DNA from: a bacterium
GTDB lineage: Bacteria; Sumerlaeota; Sumerlaeia; SLMS01; JAHLLQ01
Assembly (NCBI GenBank): GCA_020444065.1
Contig: JAHLLQ010000007.1
Coordinates: forward strand, 124,001-188,000
DNA length: 64,000 nucleotides
Reading direction: 5' to 3'
This document shows positions 8,508-16,348 of the stretch, in pieces. How positions within the stretch are numbered: the first letter of the stretch is position 1; each line of letters opens with the position of its first letter. Position numbers and translations under genes: made by a program. The notes beneath the pieces were generated by a model. The model made no database searches. It was not told the DNA's origin and was given only the letters and a program-made list of their open reading frames with translations.

Positions 8508-8531
8508 CGGCCCCGGGGGAACCCGGGGCCG
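8508..8531 (-). terminator. Terminator of the 32-heme cytochrome gene
   Basis: Perfect 10-bp arms (CGGCCCCGGG at 8508-8517 and its complement at 8522-8531) flank a GGAA loop. On the minus strand a T-rich run (AGTTCTATTTCTA) follows. It lies 55 nt past the cytochrome stop codon. Confidence 0.75.
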
Positions 8532-8585
8532 ATGTGTTGAAGTGCAAGGCGATTCCAGAGGTCTCGCCGGTTTAGTGGGTGAGGG

Positions 8586-11500
8586 TTAGTAGATCATCCA
8601 GAGCTCGCCCTGGTTGTCGAACATGGTCTGGAGGTGCGTGACCATTTCGGGTGAGTAGCCGAGTGCCGCGTAGTCGATCGGGCTCTCGGTCGAGTGGCAG
8701 GTCGTACAGGACAATGCGTTGTCCTTGGTGATGCCGTGGCTGACAGAGAATCCGCCGCACTCGTTGACGCCGTAGTGATCGAACTCACCGGACACGGGCG
8801 CGAGGCCGTAGGTGTCCTGGAGTTCCTGGGTCCACATGGCGTCGTAGCTCGAGCGGCCGGTGGCCAGTGCGCCGTCCATGTTGCCGGTCTTGAAGAAGAT
8901 GCCCCACTTGATGGGCACCGGGTGACCGTTGGCGTCGAGCGGCTGGTTGAACTCGATGTGCTTGAACGGATAGATGCGGCCGTCGTCACGCGCGCCGAGC
9001 GGTGTAATCTCCGGACCGACTGTTCCGTTGAACCACTTGTAGTCGATCGGCGGAGTGCCTTCGGCGAATTCGATCTTCACGCCCCACAGTGCGAGCGGGT
9101 CGCCCGGGTCCGGCGGGACGTGATCGCTGAAGTCCTTGTACGTGGCGCTGCCGGTCGCGGTGGCGTGGCAGGTCGTACACGCGATCTTGTCGACGTGCTG
9201 GTTGTAGGCGTCGTTTTCGTGAGGCGTCTCGGTGTGGCACTCGGCGCACATTTCGCCATCGTAGACGGCGCCGTGTGCAGAGAGGTCGTTGTTCACCGGG
9301 CGGATCATTTCGTGTTCGCCGGCGTAGTGGCAGTCGCTGCAGCTCAAGCCTGCGTCGGCGTGAACGTCGGCGCCGTGGCCGTAGATGGAGCCGCGCTTGA
9401 AGCTGGCGTAGTTGTATTCGTCGGCCTGGAAGGTTCCACCACCGGCCGCCGCGTGGCAGCGCAAGCAGTAGTCGTACTTCGTCTTGCTCACGGTCTGCGC
9501 GACTTCGGTCAGCGTATCCCACTGGATCACGCCGTCGACCTTCGGGACGCCGAGGATGAGGGGCGTTCCGGCCCCGGTCAGCTCGGGCGAGCCATCGATG
9601 GTCGCTGTGTAGAACTTCCGCTTATAGTCGGCCGCGTGGCAGAGCAGGCAGTCGACGTTGTCGGCTTCGGAGGCCTGGACTTCGGTGCCGCCGTTCGCGG
9701 TGTAGGGCTTGAGGCCGATGCCGATGTGGCACTTGCCGCAGCCGCCCGGGTTGTCGATCTGGGGTGTCTCAGGCAGATCGCGCAAATTGCCGAGCCAGTT
9801 GAATTGAGGCAGGGTGGTGGGGAAGCCGCAGAGCTTCCACATCTTGCCGGACTTGGTGAAGGTGACCGGGTTGCCGTCGTGATCGAACTGGTAGCCTTCG
9901 GGCAGTTCGGACTCGAACTTGTAGTGTACGCTGGCCTGGACTTCGGCGATCTTGCCTTCGTGGCACTGTTCGCAGGTTTGCGGGCCTTCATAGGTTTCGA
10001 AGAGCGACGCGTGGCCCGGCCCACCGTTGAACAGGTTGGCGAGGTCCTCGGCTTCGATCGGCGTATAGCCGAGTGCGTCGAAGTCCATCTTGCCGTCGGG
10101 CGAGTGGCAGTCGGCGCAGCCAAGGGCTTCGGTCTTGGTGATGCCGTGGCTGACGGAGAAGCCGCCGCAGTCGATTTCGCCGTAGTGGTCGAATGGTCCT
10201 GGAGGCGCGGCCAGGCCGTACTTGGCCTGCATCTCCGGCGTCCACATGTCGGTGTAGAGCTGGAGGCCGGTGGCCAGGGCGCCGGCCATGTTGCCAGTCT
10301 TGAAGAAGATGCCCCACTTGATGGGAATCGGCTGGCCGTTGGCGTCGAGCGGCTGGTTGAAGGCGATGTGTTTGTAAGGATGGATCTTGCCATCGCCGCG
10401 CTCACCCAGCGGGGTGATTTCGGGGCCGACGGTTCCGTTGAACCACTTGTAGTCGATGGCGGGCTGACCTTCGGCGAACTCCATCTTGACCTTCCAGAGG
10501 CCAAGCGGATCGCTCGGGTCGGGCGCGATGTGCTGGCTGAAGTCCTTGTACGTGGCGCTGCCAACCGCGGTGGCGTGGCAGGTGGTACAGGACATCTTGT
10601 CCATGTGCATGTTGTAGGCTGCGATGTCGTGCGGTTCGGCGTCGTGGCACTTCAAGCACATCTCGCCTTCGTACACGGCATCGTGGGCTGTCAGGTCGTT
10701 ATTGACCGGACGGATCATGCGGTGCCCGCCATCGGAGTGACAGTCGGAGCAACTCAGGCCTGCGTCGGCGTGAACGTCGGCGCCGTGGCCGTAGATGGAG
10801 CCGCGCTTGAAGCTGGCGTAGTTGAACTCGTCGGCCTGGTAGGTTCCGCCGCCGGCGGCTGCGTGGCAGCGCAGGCAGGTTTCGTACTGGGTCTTGCCGA
10901 CGGACTTGGCCGCTTCGGTCTGGGATGCCCAGTCGATCACGCCATCCGCTCTCGGAACGGCGAGAACGATCGGACCGGAGGGACCCACTTCGGGTGCACC
11001 GCCAACGGTGGAAACGTAGAATTTCCGTTGGTAGTTCTCCGCGTGGCAGATGAGGCAATCCATGTTGTTGGCTTCACTGGCCTGGGGCTCGGTTTTGCCG
11101 ACGGCCGTGTAGGGCTTAGCGCCGATGCCGACGTGGCATTGCGCGCAGCCGCCAGGGGCGTCGACTTCGGGCGTCTCGGGGAGGTCCTTGAGAGCGCCGA
11201 GCCAGTTGAACTGCGGCACGGTGGTCGGGAAGCCGCAGAGCTTCCAGAGCTTGCCGCTTGTGTCGTATGCGACGGGGTTGCCGTCGTGGTCACGGACGTG
11301 GCCTTCGGGGATGGAGGATTCGAACTTGTAGTGAACGCTGCCCTGCATCTCTTCCATGGCGCCGGGGTGGCAGCGCTCGCACTGCTGCGGGCCTTCGTAG
11401 CTGTCGCCGATCAGGAAGTCGTGATCGGGCTCGATCAGCATCTTCTTGAGGATGTTCTGCATCTCGGGAGAGTAGCCGAGGGCTTCGAAGTCCAGGCGGC

Positions 11501-14500
11501 CGTTTTCTTCCGTGTGGCAATCGGCGCAGGAGAGCGCACCGTCCTTCTTGATGGCGTGGCTCAACGTAATGAATGAGCCGGTTACCGTGGTGGGGTCCAT
11601 GTCGGCAACGTAGCCGGGCGCGAACGGGTTGTCGGGCAGGTCGAGGCCTGCGTACGAACCGGACCACATCTGCGAGCCGATGCCGATCAGTTGTTCGCGT
11701 GTCATGCCTTCGGGCGACTGGCCCATGAAGAACAGGCCCATCTTTGCCATGCCGATGTGAATCGATGCGGTGACGTCGCCATTTGCGAAGTAGTCGGCGC
11801 GGTCCATCATGAGCATGTTGGGGAACTGTCCCATCATGGCTTCTTCCTGGGGGTTCAGTCCTTCAGGACGCATCATGCCGAACATCTTGAGTGCCGGAGC
11901 CATCTGGTTGAGGGCTGCCAGCATGGTGAAGTTCGGATCGAAGCTCGGCGTGCCAGGTAGGCCCAGCGCGTCCATTGGCTGGCCGCTGACGAAGTTGCGG
12001 AACGCCATGATCTTCGCGTCGGGTGTGTCACGCGTTGCGGGTTGCATATCCCAATTGCCGGCGTTGGCGACTGGTTCGGCCAGCATGGAGGCTTCGCCGG
12101 CGTACCAGCGATACTTGGGCGACTGGAGTTCGGGATCGTATTCCGAGTGTGGTTCGTATTGTCCGGTTTCGGCGTTGTAGACGGGGATGTTCGCTTCGGG
12201 TCCGTCGGCAACTCCGTAGGTCGGTGCCCAGACGCGGCGTGCCGCGCCGGACGTTTCCGGAATGTGGCAGGTTTCGCACGCGATCTTGTCCGTGTGCAGG
12301 TTCAGCCGCGGGTCGGACTCGTGCGGTGCGTCGGTGTGGCAGTTTTCGCAGCTCACTTCGACGTCCTGCAGATCCCATCCCATCATGTCGGTGACGCGGG
12401 AACCGCGTGCGATCTTGTGGTCGTCGACGACGTGGCACTCGGTGCAGTGCATGCCTGCCGCCGCGTGGACGTCGGTGTGGGGTTCGTAGGGTGTGCCGCG
12501 CTTGTAGGTGTAGTCGGCCTGGCCATGGTGGTGGCAGCGCAAGCAGGCTTCTGGTGTGACCGGGCCGCCGACGCTCCAGGCTGCTTCGAGCGTATCGTCG
12601 CGGTGCCAGACCATGCGGCCCAACTCGTCGTCGTAGACGAGCGGGCGTTGGTCGGCCAGTTCGAGTTCCTCCGCGACGCCGTTGTTATCGGCGTCGTATT
12701 CGGTCGCGTGGCAAATCAAGCAATCGAGAGTATCCTTTTGCTCCTGCGTGTACTCGCCGGTGCTCGGATCGGGGAAGGGCAGGCCATCGCCGACGTGGCA
12801 GCGGCCGCACTGCTGGTAGTAGTTCACGATCGAGTTCGAGCCAACGAGGCCGCAGGCGCGGTCGATCATGCCATGTGCGCCGCCGCCCGGGTACTCGATC
12901 GTGTCGTTTTCACTGCGCCACAGGTAGTGGACGGAGTCCATGACTTCGCCGCCGGCCTGCGGGTGGCAGACTTCGCATTGTGCGGGTCCGGTGTAGGTGT
13001 CGCCGATCAGGAACTTGTGATCGGGATTAGTCAGCATCGTCTTGAGGATGGTCTGCATTTCCTGGTCGTAGCCGAGTGCCTCGAAGTCCAGGCGGCCATC
13101 GTCTTCCGTGTGGCAGCTTGCACAGGTCAGGGCGCCGTCTTTCTTGATGGCGTGACTGACGGTGATGAAAGAGCCGGTCACCGTCGTGGGATCCATGTCC
13201 GGGACGTAGTTGGGCGCGAACGGGCTATCGGGCAAATCGAGGCCGGCGTAGACGCCGGACCACATTTGCGAGCCGATCGCGATCAACTGGTCGCGAGTCA
13301 TTCCGGCGGGGGATTGGCCTTGGAAGAACAAGCCCATTTTCGCCATGCCGATATGCACGGAAGCGGTGACGTCGCCGTTGGCGAAATAGTCCGCGCGATC
13401 CATGATCAGCATATTCGGGAATTGGCCCATCATGGCTTCTTCCTGGGGCGTCAGGCCTTCGGGGCGCATCAGGCCGAACATCTTGAGGGCCGGGGCCATC
13501 TGGTTCAGGGCAGCCAGCATCGTGAAGTTCGGATTGAAGTCCGGCGTGCCGGGCAGGCCCATGCCGTCCATCGGCTGGCCGCTGATGAAGTTACGGAATG
13601 GGGTAATCTTCGCTCCGGAGGAATCGCGGGTTGCGGGCTGCATGTCCCAGTTACCCGCGTTGGCAACGGGCTCGGCCAACATCGAGGCCTGGCCATTGTA
13701 CCAGCGATAGGAGGGCGGCTTCAACTCGCCGTCATATTCCGAGTAGGGTTCCCACTGGCCGGTTTCGGCGTTGTAGACGGGGACGTTGGCCTCGGGGCCT
13801 TCGGTCACGCCGTACGTCGGTGCCCAAACGCGACGGGCCGCACCGGAGACCTCCGGAATGTGGCAGGTCTCGCAGGCGATCTTGTCGGTGTGCAGATTGA
13901 GCATCACCTGGGTCTTGTGGGGGGCGTCGGTGTGGCACTTCTCGCAAGTCACGTCGACGTCTTGTCTTTCCCACGCGAACATGTCGGTAACGCGAGAGCC
14001 GCGGGCCATCTTGTGAGCGTCGACTTCGTGACACGCGGTGCAGTTCATGCCGGCCGCGGCGTGGACGTCGGTGTGGGGCTCGTAGGGCGTGCCGCGCTTG
14101 TACTCATAGTCCGCCTGGCCGTGATGGTGGCAACGCAGACAGGCTTCGGGGCTGACCGGGCCGCCGACGCTTTCGGCTGCCTGGGTACTTTCATCGCGAT
14201 GCCAGACCCACTTGCCCTTCTCGTCATCGTAGACGAGGGGGCGCTTGTCGGCGAGTTCGATCTCGTCGGCCTCGCCGTTGTTGTCCGCATCATAGGTGAC
14301 GGCGTGGCAGATCAGACAGTCGATGGAGATCTTCTGCTCGAAGGAGTATTCGCCCGTTGTCGGATCGGGGAAGGGGAGTCCTTCGCCGACGTGGCAACGG
14401 CCGCACTGGTCGTAGTAGTTCACGATGGAGTTCGAGCCGACGAGTCCGCAGGCGCGGTCGATCATACCGTGGGCGCCTCCGCCCGGGTATTCCACCGTGT

Positions 14501-14705
14501 CGTTTTCGGTGCGCCATGCGTAGTGCACCGAATCGATCACTTCGTTTGCCGCCTGCTTGTGACAGACGATGCAGCTTCTGGCGTCGACGTAGCCGTTGGG
14601 GAAGTACCCCTCGTGGCTTGTCATTGCCGGGGCCACAGCAGCTATAGCACAGAAGAGCAGAGCCCAATATGCCATATGCGGCTTGTGAAATATTTCACAA
14701 TTCAT
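8586..14705 (-). CDS. Giant tandem octaheme c-type cytochrome, 32 CxxCH motifs
   Basis: This 2,039-residue exported protein has an N-terminal signal (hydrophobic AYWALLFCAIAAVAPAM at 12-28). I count 32 CxxCH heme-attachment motifs arranged as four modules of exactly eight: about residues 44-535, 577-1063, 1108-1533 and 1577-2003. Modules 1 and 2 are near-copies, as are 3 and 4. Each module ends with an SHxIxK..AL.C..CH motif followed by a (M/L/I)D(F/Y).ALGY motif. That motif, and eight hemes per module, resemble the octaheme tetrathionate-reductase-like family, whose members are single modules; this assignment is from memory. A role as a multi-domain electron conduit or multi-site reductase is inferred. 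No quinol dehydrogenase is adjacent. ATG 14705 has GGGAGG about 11 nt upstream; ATG 14675 is the alternative start. Confidence 0.93.
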   Translation of the reverse strand: MNCEIFHKPHMAYWALLFCAIAAVAPAMTSHEGYFPNGYVDARSCIVCHKQAANEVIDSVHYAWRTENDTVEYPGGGAHGMIDRACGLVGSNSIVNYYDQCGRCHVGEGLPFPDPTTGEYSFEQKISIDCLICHAVTYDADNNGEADEIELADKRPLVYDDEKGKWVWHRDESTQAAESVGGPVSPEACLRCHHHGQADYEYKRGTPYEPHTDVHAAAGMNCTACHEVDAHKMARGSRVTDMFAWERQDVDVTCEKCHTDAPHKTQVMLNLHTDKIACETCHIPEVSGAARRVWAPTYGVTEGPEANVPVYNAETGQWEPYSEYDGELKPPSYRWYNGQASMLAEPVANAGNWDMQPATRDSSGAKITPFRNFISGQPMDGMGLPGTPDFNPNFTMLAALNQMAPALKMFGLMRPEGLTPQEEAMMGQFPNMLIMDRADYFANGDVTASVHIGMAKMGLFFQGQSPAGMTRDQLIAIGSQMWSGVYAGLDLPDSPFAPNYVPDMDPTTVTGSFITVSHAIKKDGALTCASCHTEDDGRLDFEALGYDQEMQTILKTMLTNPDHKFLIGDTYTGPAQCEVCHPQAGGEVMDSVHYLWRSENDTIEYPGGGAHGMIDRACGLVGSNSIVNYYQQCGRCHVGDGLPFPDPSTGEYTQEQKDTLDCLICHATEYDADNNGVAEELELADQRPLVYDDELGRMVWHRDDTLEAAWSVGGPVTPEACLRCHHHGQADYTYKRGTPYEPHTDVHAAAGMHCTECHVVDDHKIARGSRVTDMMGWDLQDVEVSCENCHTDAPHESDPRLNLHTDKIACETCHIPETSGAARRVWAPTYGVADGPEANIPVYNAETGQYEPHSEYDPELQSPKYRWYAGEASMLAEPVANAGNWDMQPATRDTPDAKIMAFRNFVSGQPMDALGLPGTPSFDPNFTMLAALNQMAPALKMFGMMRPEGLNPQEEAMMGQFPNMLMMDRADYFANGDVTASIHIGMAKMGLFFMGQSPEGMTREQLIGIGSQMWSGSYAGLDLPDNPFAPGYVADMDPTTVTGSFITLSHAIKKDGALSCADCHTEENGRLDFEALGYSPEMQNILKKMLIEPDHDFLIGDSYEGPQQCERCHPGAMEEMQGSVHYKFESSIPEGHVRDHDGNPVAYDTSGKLWKLCGFPTTVPQFNWLGALKDLPETPEVDAPGGCAQCHVGIGAKPYTAVGKTEPQASEANNMDCLICHAENYQRKFYVSTVGGAPEVGPSGPIVLAVPRADGVIDWASQTEAAKSVGKTQYETCLRCHAAAGGGTYQADEFNYASFKRGSIYGHGADVHADAGLSCSDCHSDGGHRMIRPVNNDLTAHDAVYEGEMCLKCHDAEPHDIAAYNMHMDKMSCTTCHATAVGSATYKDFSQHIAPDPSDPLGLWKVKMEFAEGQPAIDYKWFNGTVGPEITPLGERGDGKIHPYKHIAFNQPLDANGQPIPIKWGIFFKTGNMAGALATGLQLYTDMWTPEMQAKYGLAAPPGPFDHYGEIDCGGFSVSHGITKTEALGCADCHSPDGKMDFDALGYTPIEAEDLANLFNGGPGHASLFETYEGPQTCEQCHEGKIAEVQASVHYKFESELPEGYQFDHDGNPVTFTKSGKMWKLCGFPTTLPQFNWLGNLRDLPETPQIDNPGGCGKCHIGIGLKPYTANGGTEVQASEADNVDCLLCHAADYKRKFYTATIDGSPELTGAGTPLILGVPKVDGVIQWDTLTEVAQTVSKTKYDYCLRCHAAAGGGTFQADEYNYASFKRGSIYGHGADVHADAGLSCSDCHYAGEHEMIRPVNNDLSAHGAVYDGEMCAECHTETPHENDAYNQHVDKIACTTCHATATGSATYKDFSDHVPPDPGDPLALWGVKIEFAEGTPPIDYKWFNGTVGPEITPLGARDDGRIYPFKHIEFNQPLDANGHPVPIKWGIFFKTGNMDGALATGRSSYDAMWTQELQDTYGLAPVSGEFDHYGVNECGGFSVSHGITKDNALSCTTCHSTESPIDYAALGYSPEMVTHLQTMFDNQGELWMIY
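14683..14700. promoter_or_regulatory. 18-bp perfect palindrome at the cytochrome start (TGTGA-N6-TCACA)
   Basis: TTGTGAAATATTTCACAA is a perfect palindrome. It contains the CRP/FNR-superfamily half-sites TGTGA and TCACA with six bases between them. It is AT-rich within a GC-rich gene and overlaps codons 2-8 of the cytochrome, or its leader if translation begins at 14675. It could be a CRP-type site or the operator of the upstream ArsR-type regulator. Confidence 0.6.
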
Positions 14706-14768
14706 AGCCTCGAAATCCTCCCTTTCCTACCTCTTTTTATAGGCGTCCACAAAGGGGGCGCCCGAATT

Positions 14769-15128
14769 TCAACCTTGGAGTTTCTGGCGGAGATGATCGA
14801 AGGACGCCCGGGCTTCCGAGGCGTCGTCGAATTCCGCTTCCATATGGCGGCAGATTGCCGCGCATATGTCACCGACCATGGGTGTCCGGACTGAATAGTG
14901 GACGAATCGGCCTTCTCGCTCGCCATGAACCAGGCCGGCGCGCTCCATTACTTTGAGGTGCTGGCTGGTGGATCCGATGGAGAGTCCGAGTTTCTCGGAG
15001 AGTTCGCCGACGTTGTGACGTTTCGTCTTCAGAATGGAGACGATCATCAGGCGCACGGGGTGCCCGAGCGTCCGCAGGCGCTCGGCGATGTCTTCGAGGA
15101 CTTCCAGCTCTTTCGCTAAATCGGCCAT
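14769..15128 (-). CDS. ArsR-family transcriptional regulator
   Basis: The 119-residue winged-helix repressor has the ArsR/SmtB layout: helix ERLRTLGHPVRLMIVSIL (about 16-33), recognition region VGELSEKLGLSIGSTSQHLK (about 40-59), wing REGRFVHYSVR. The classical ELCVC metal site is absent. A CxxxC pair lies in the C-terminal helix (DICAAICRHM, about 89-98) and could be a thiol, redox or metal sensor. The gene lies 63 bp upstream of the giant cytochrome on the same strand, so that cytochrome is the obvious target. An inverted repeat covers its own promoter region. Confidence 0.92.
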   Translation of the reverse strand: MADLAKELEVLEDIAERLRTLGHPVRLMIVSILKTKRHNVGELSEKLGLSIGSTSQHLKVMERAGLVHGEREGRFVHYSVRTPMVGDICAAICRHMEAEFDDASEARASFDHLRQKLQG

Positions 15129-15150
15129 CTATTGTCCTGTTTATCCCATA

Positions 15151-15168
15151 TTCTATAGATGAATAGAA
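15151..15168. promoter_or_regulatory. Candidate ArsR operator (TTCTAT-N6-ATAGAA)
   Basis: Perfect 6-bp half-sites at 15151-15156 and 15163-15168 lie 23 bp upstream of the ArsR start codon. They overlap a TATAGAAT-like minus-10 on the minus strand. ArsR-family operators are typically such AT-rich imperfect palindromes, so autorepression is likely. The site lies between this gene and the plus-strand lipoprotein gene beginning at 15326. Confidence 0.55.
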
Positions 15169-15325
15169 CGACATGGTGATGGAGTGTCAAGCGAAACCGG
15201 ATTGGGGTGGTGAGCGGTTCGGGGTGGGGTCCAGCAGTCGGAGTGGAGAAGCGGGTTGCACTCCTGTCCATGACTCGATAGAAATCCCTCTGATGGACTT
15301 GGACTCGCGTTTGGAGGAGGAGCTT

Positions 15326-16291
15326 GTGAAGAGGCGTTGGATTGCGGTGGCTGTGGCCTTGGTGGTCGGGGTGATTGCGATGGCGGGGTGCGGGAGGGAT
15401 TCCGGCAAGTCGACCCCGATGACACCCGAAGATGCATTGAGGGCGAAGGCTGATAAGCTGCTTCGTAAGAAGAGGCTGAGGAAATACCAAGAGGCGATTC
15501 GCGCGATGTATCTGCCGGCGATCGGGATGACGGCGGAGCGGGCGACCTCGTCATTGGACGTGGGAGCCAGCAAGGTTGGCGGCGATCCGGACGTACCCGT
15601 CGGGTTCGAGTGGCCGAAGAATGGTGAGAGGGAGATCGACTTCCTGCTTCAGATCGACCTTTCGACGTGCAAAGATTTTGAGGCGGGGGCTCTTCTGCCG
15701 TCTGAAGGGACGCTGGCTTTCTTCTATGATGTTGAAGACCAGCCGTGGGGCATGGACCCGACGGACAAGAACAGATTCGCGTGTCGCTACTTCCCGCCGG
15801 GCGAGGGAATGCAGCGCCGCGAACGGTCGGACGAGATCGAGCCACTGGATGAATACACCATCCACGTCATGCCGATGATCTCATTGCCTCACGTCACATC
15901 GACGGCGTTCGACGAACTGGCAGAGCGGTTCGATTGGAGCGAATCGCAAATCGAGCGGTACGACGATGTGGTTCTGGATGTCTTGCTGGATCATCCTGCC
16001 CGCCATTCTCTCTTGGGTTATCCTTATCCGGAACAGAACGCCGACATGGAACTCGAGGTTCAGTTGGCGTTTCATGGCATCGAGCCCTTCGACATTCAAG
16101 AGGGTGACGAGATGAAGCGGGCGAACAAGCTGGCTGAAGATGCGGACGATTGGATTCTCCTGCTGGAGTTGGGGACGATCGATGATCGCATGATGTGGGG
16201 AGACGTTGGGTCCCTGTACTGGTGGATTCGGAAACAGGATCTGGCCGAGCGGCGATTCAAGAACGTGTGGGTGATCCTGCAGTGCGGGTGA
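15326..16291 (+). CDS. DUF1963 (YwqG-like) lipoprotein
   Basis: The 321-residue product has a lipoprotein signal ending in MAGC. The body carries hallmarks of DUF1963/YwqG: SKVGGDPDVPVGFEWPKN (about 90-110), LLQIDLS, EGTLAFFYDVED, HSLLGYPYPEQ and ILLLELGTIDDRMMWGDVGSLYWWI. The function is unknown; DUF1963 proteins are usually cytoplasmic, so the lipobox is unusual. I chose GTG 15326 because of the upstream GGAGGAGGAG. ATG 15293 is possible but would put charged residues before the signal peptide. Confidence 0.85.
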   Translation: MKRRWIAVAVALVVGVIAMAGCGRDSGKSTPMTPEDALRAKADKLLRKKRLRKYQEAIRAMYLPAIGMTAERATSSLDVGASKVGGDPDVPVGFEWPKNGEREIDFLLQIDLSTCKDFEAGALLPSEGTLAFFYDVEDQPWGMDPTDKNRFACRYFPPGEGMQRRERSDEIEPLDEYTIHVMPMISLPHVTSTAFDELAERFDWSESQIERYDDVVLDVLLDHPARHSLLGYPYPEQNADMELEVQLAFHGIEPFDIQEGDEMKRANKLAEDADDWILLLELGTIDDRMMWGDVGSLYWWIRKQDLAERRFKNVWVILQCG

Positions 16292-16348
16292 GTGGAAGGT
16301 GGGCGGCGTGAGGCGGCCGAACCGAAACTGATTTCCAATAGGCCAAGA

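Larger units (their letters stand above)
8235..8585. other. Intergenic stretch with tandem palindromes and direct repeats
   Basis: This 351-bp gap separates convergent genes. It holds two copies of a roughly 48-bp imperfect direct repeat (8278-8325 and 8439-8486), each centred on a CTTGGCCA hairpin. It also holds a CTTGAGCA hairpin (8349-8368) and the cytochrome terminator (8508-8531). No gene is evident. Confidence 0.7.

Noticed and set aside
8694-11576. Long plus-strand open frame antisense to the cytochrome
   Set aside because: It has Val/Gly/Ala-rich, repetitive translation, no credible RBS or domain, and mirrors the codon pattern of the heme protein. The same applies to 12042-14894.
14683-14700. 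Calling the palindrome a proven CRP site
   Set aside because: The half-sites fit, but no crp gene or promoter evidence is in the window and an ArsR operator is equally possible.
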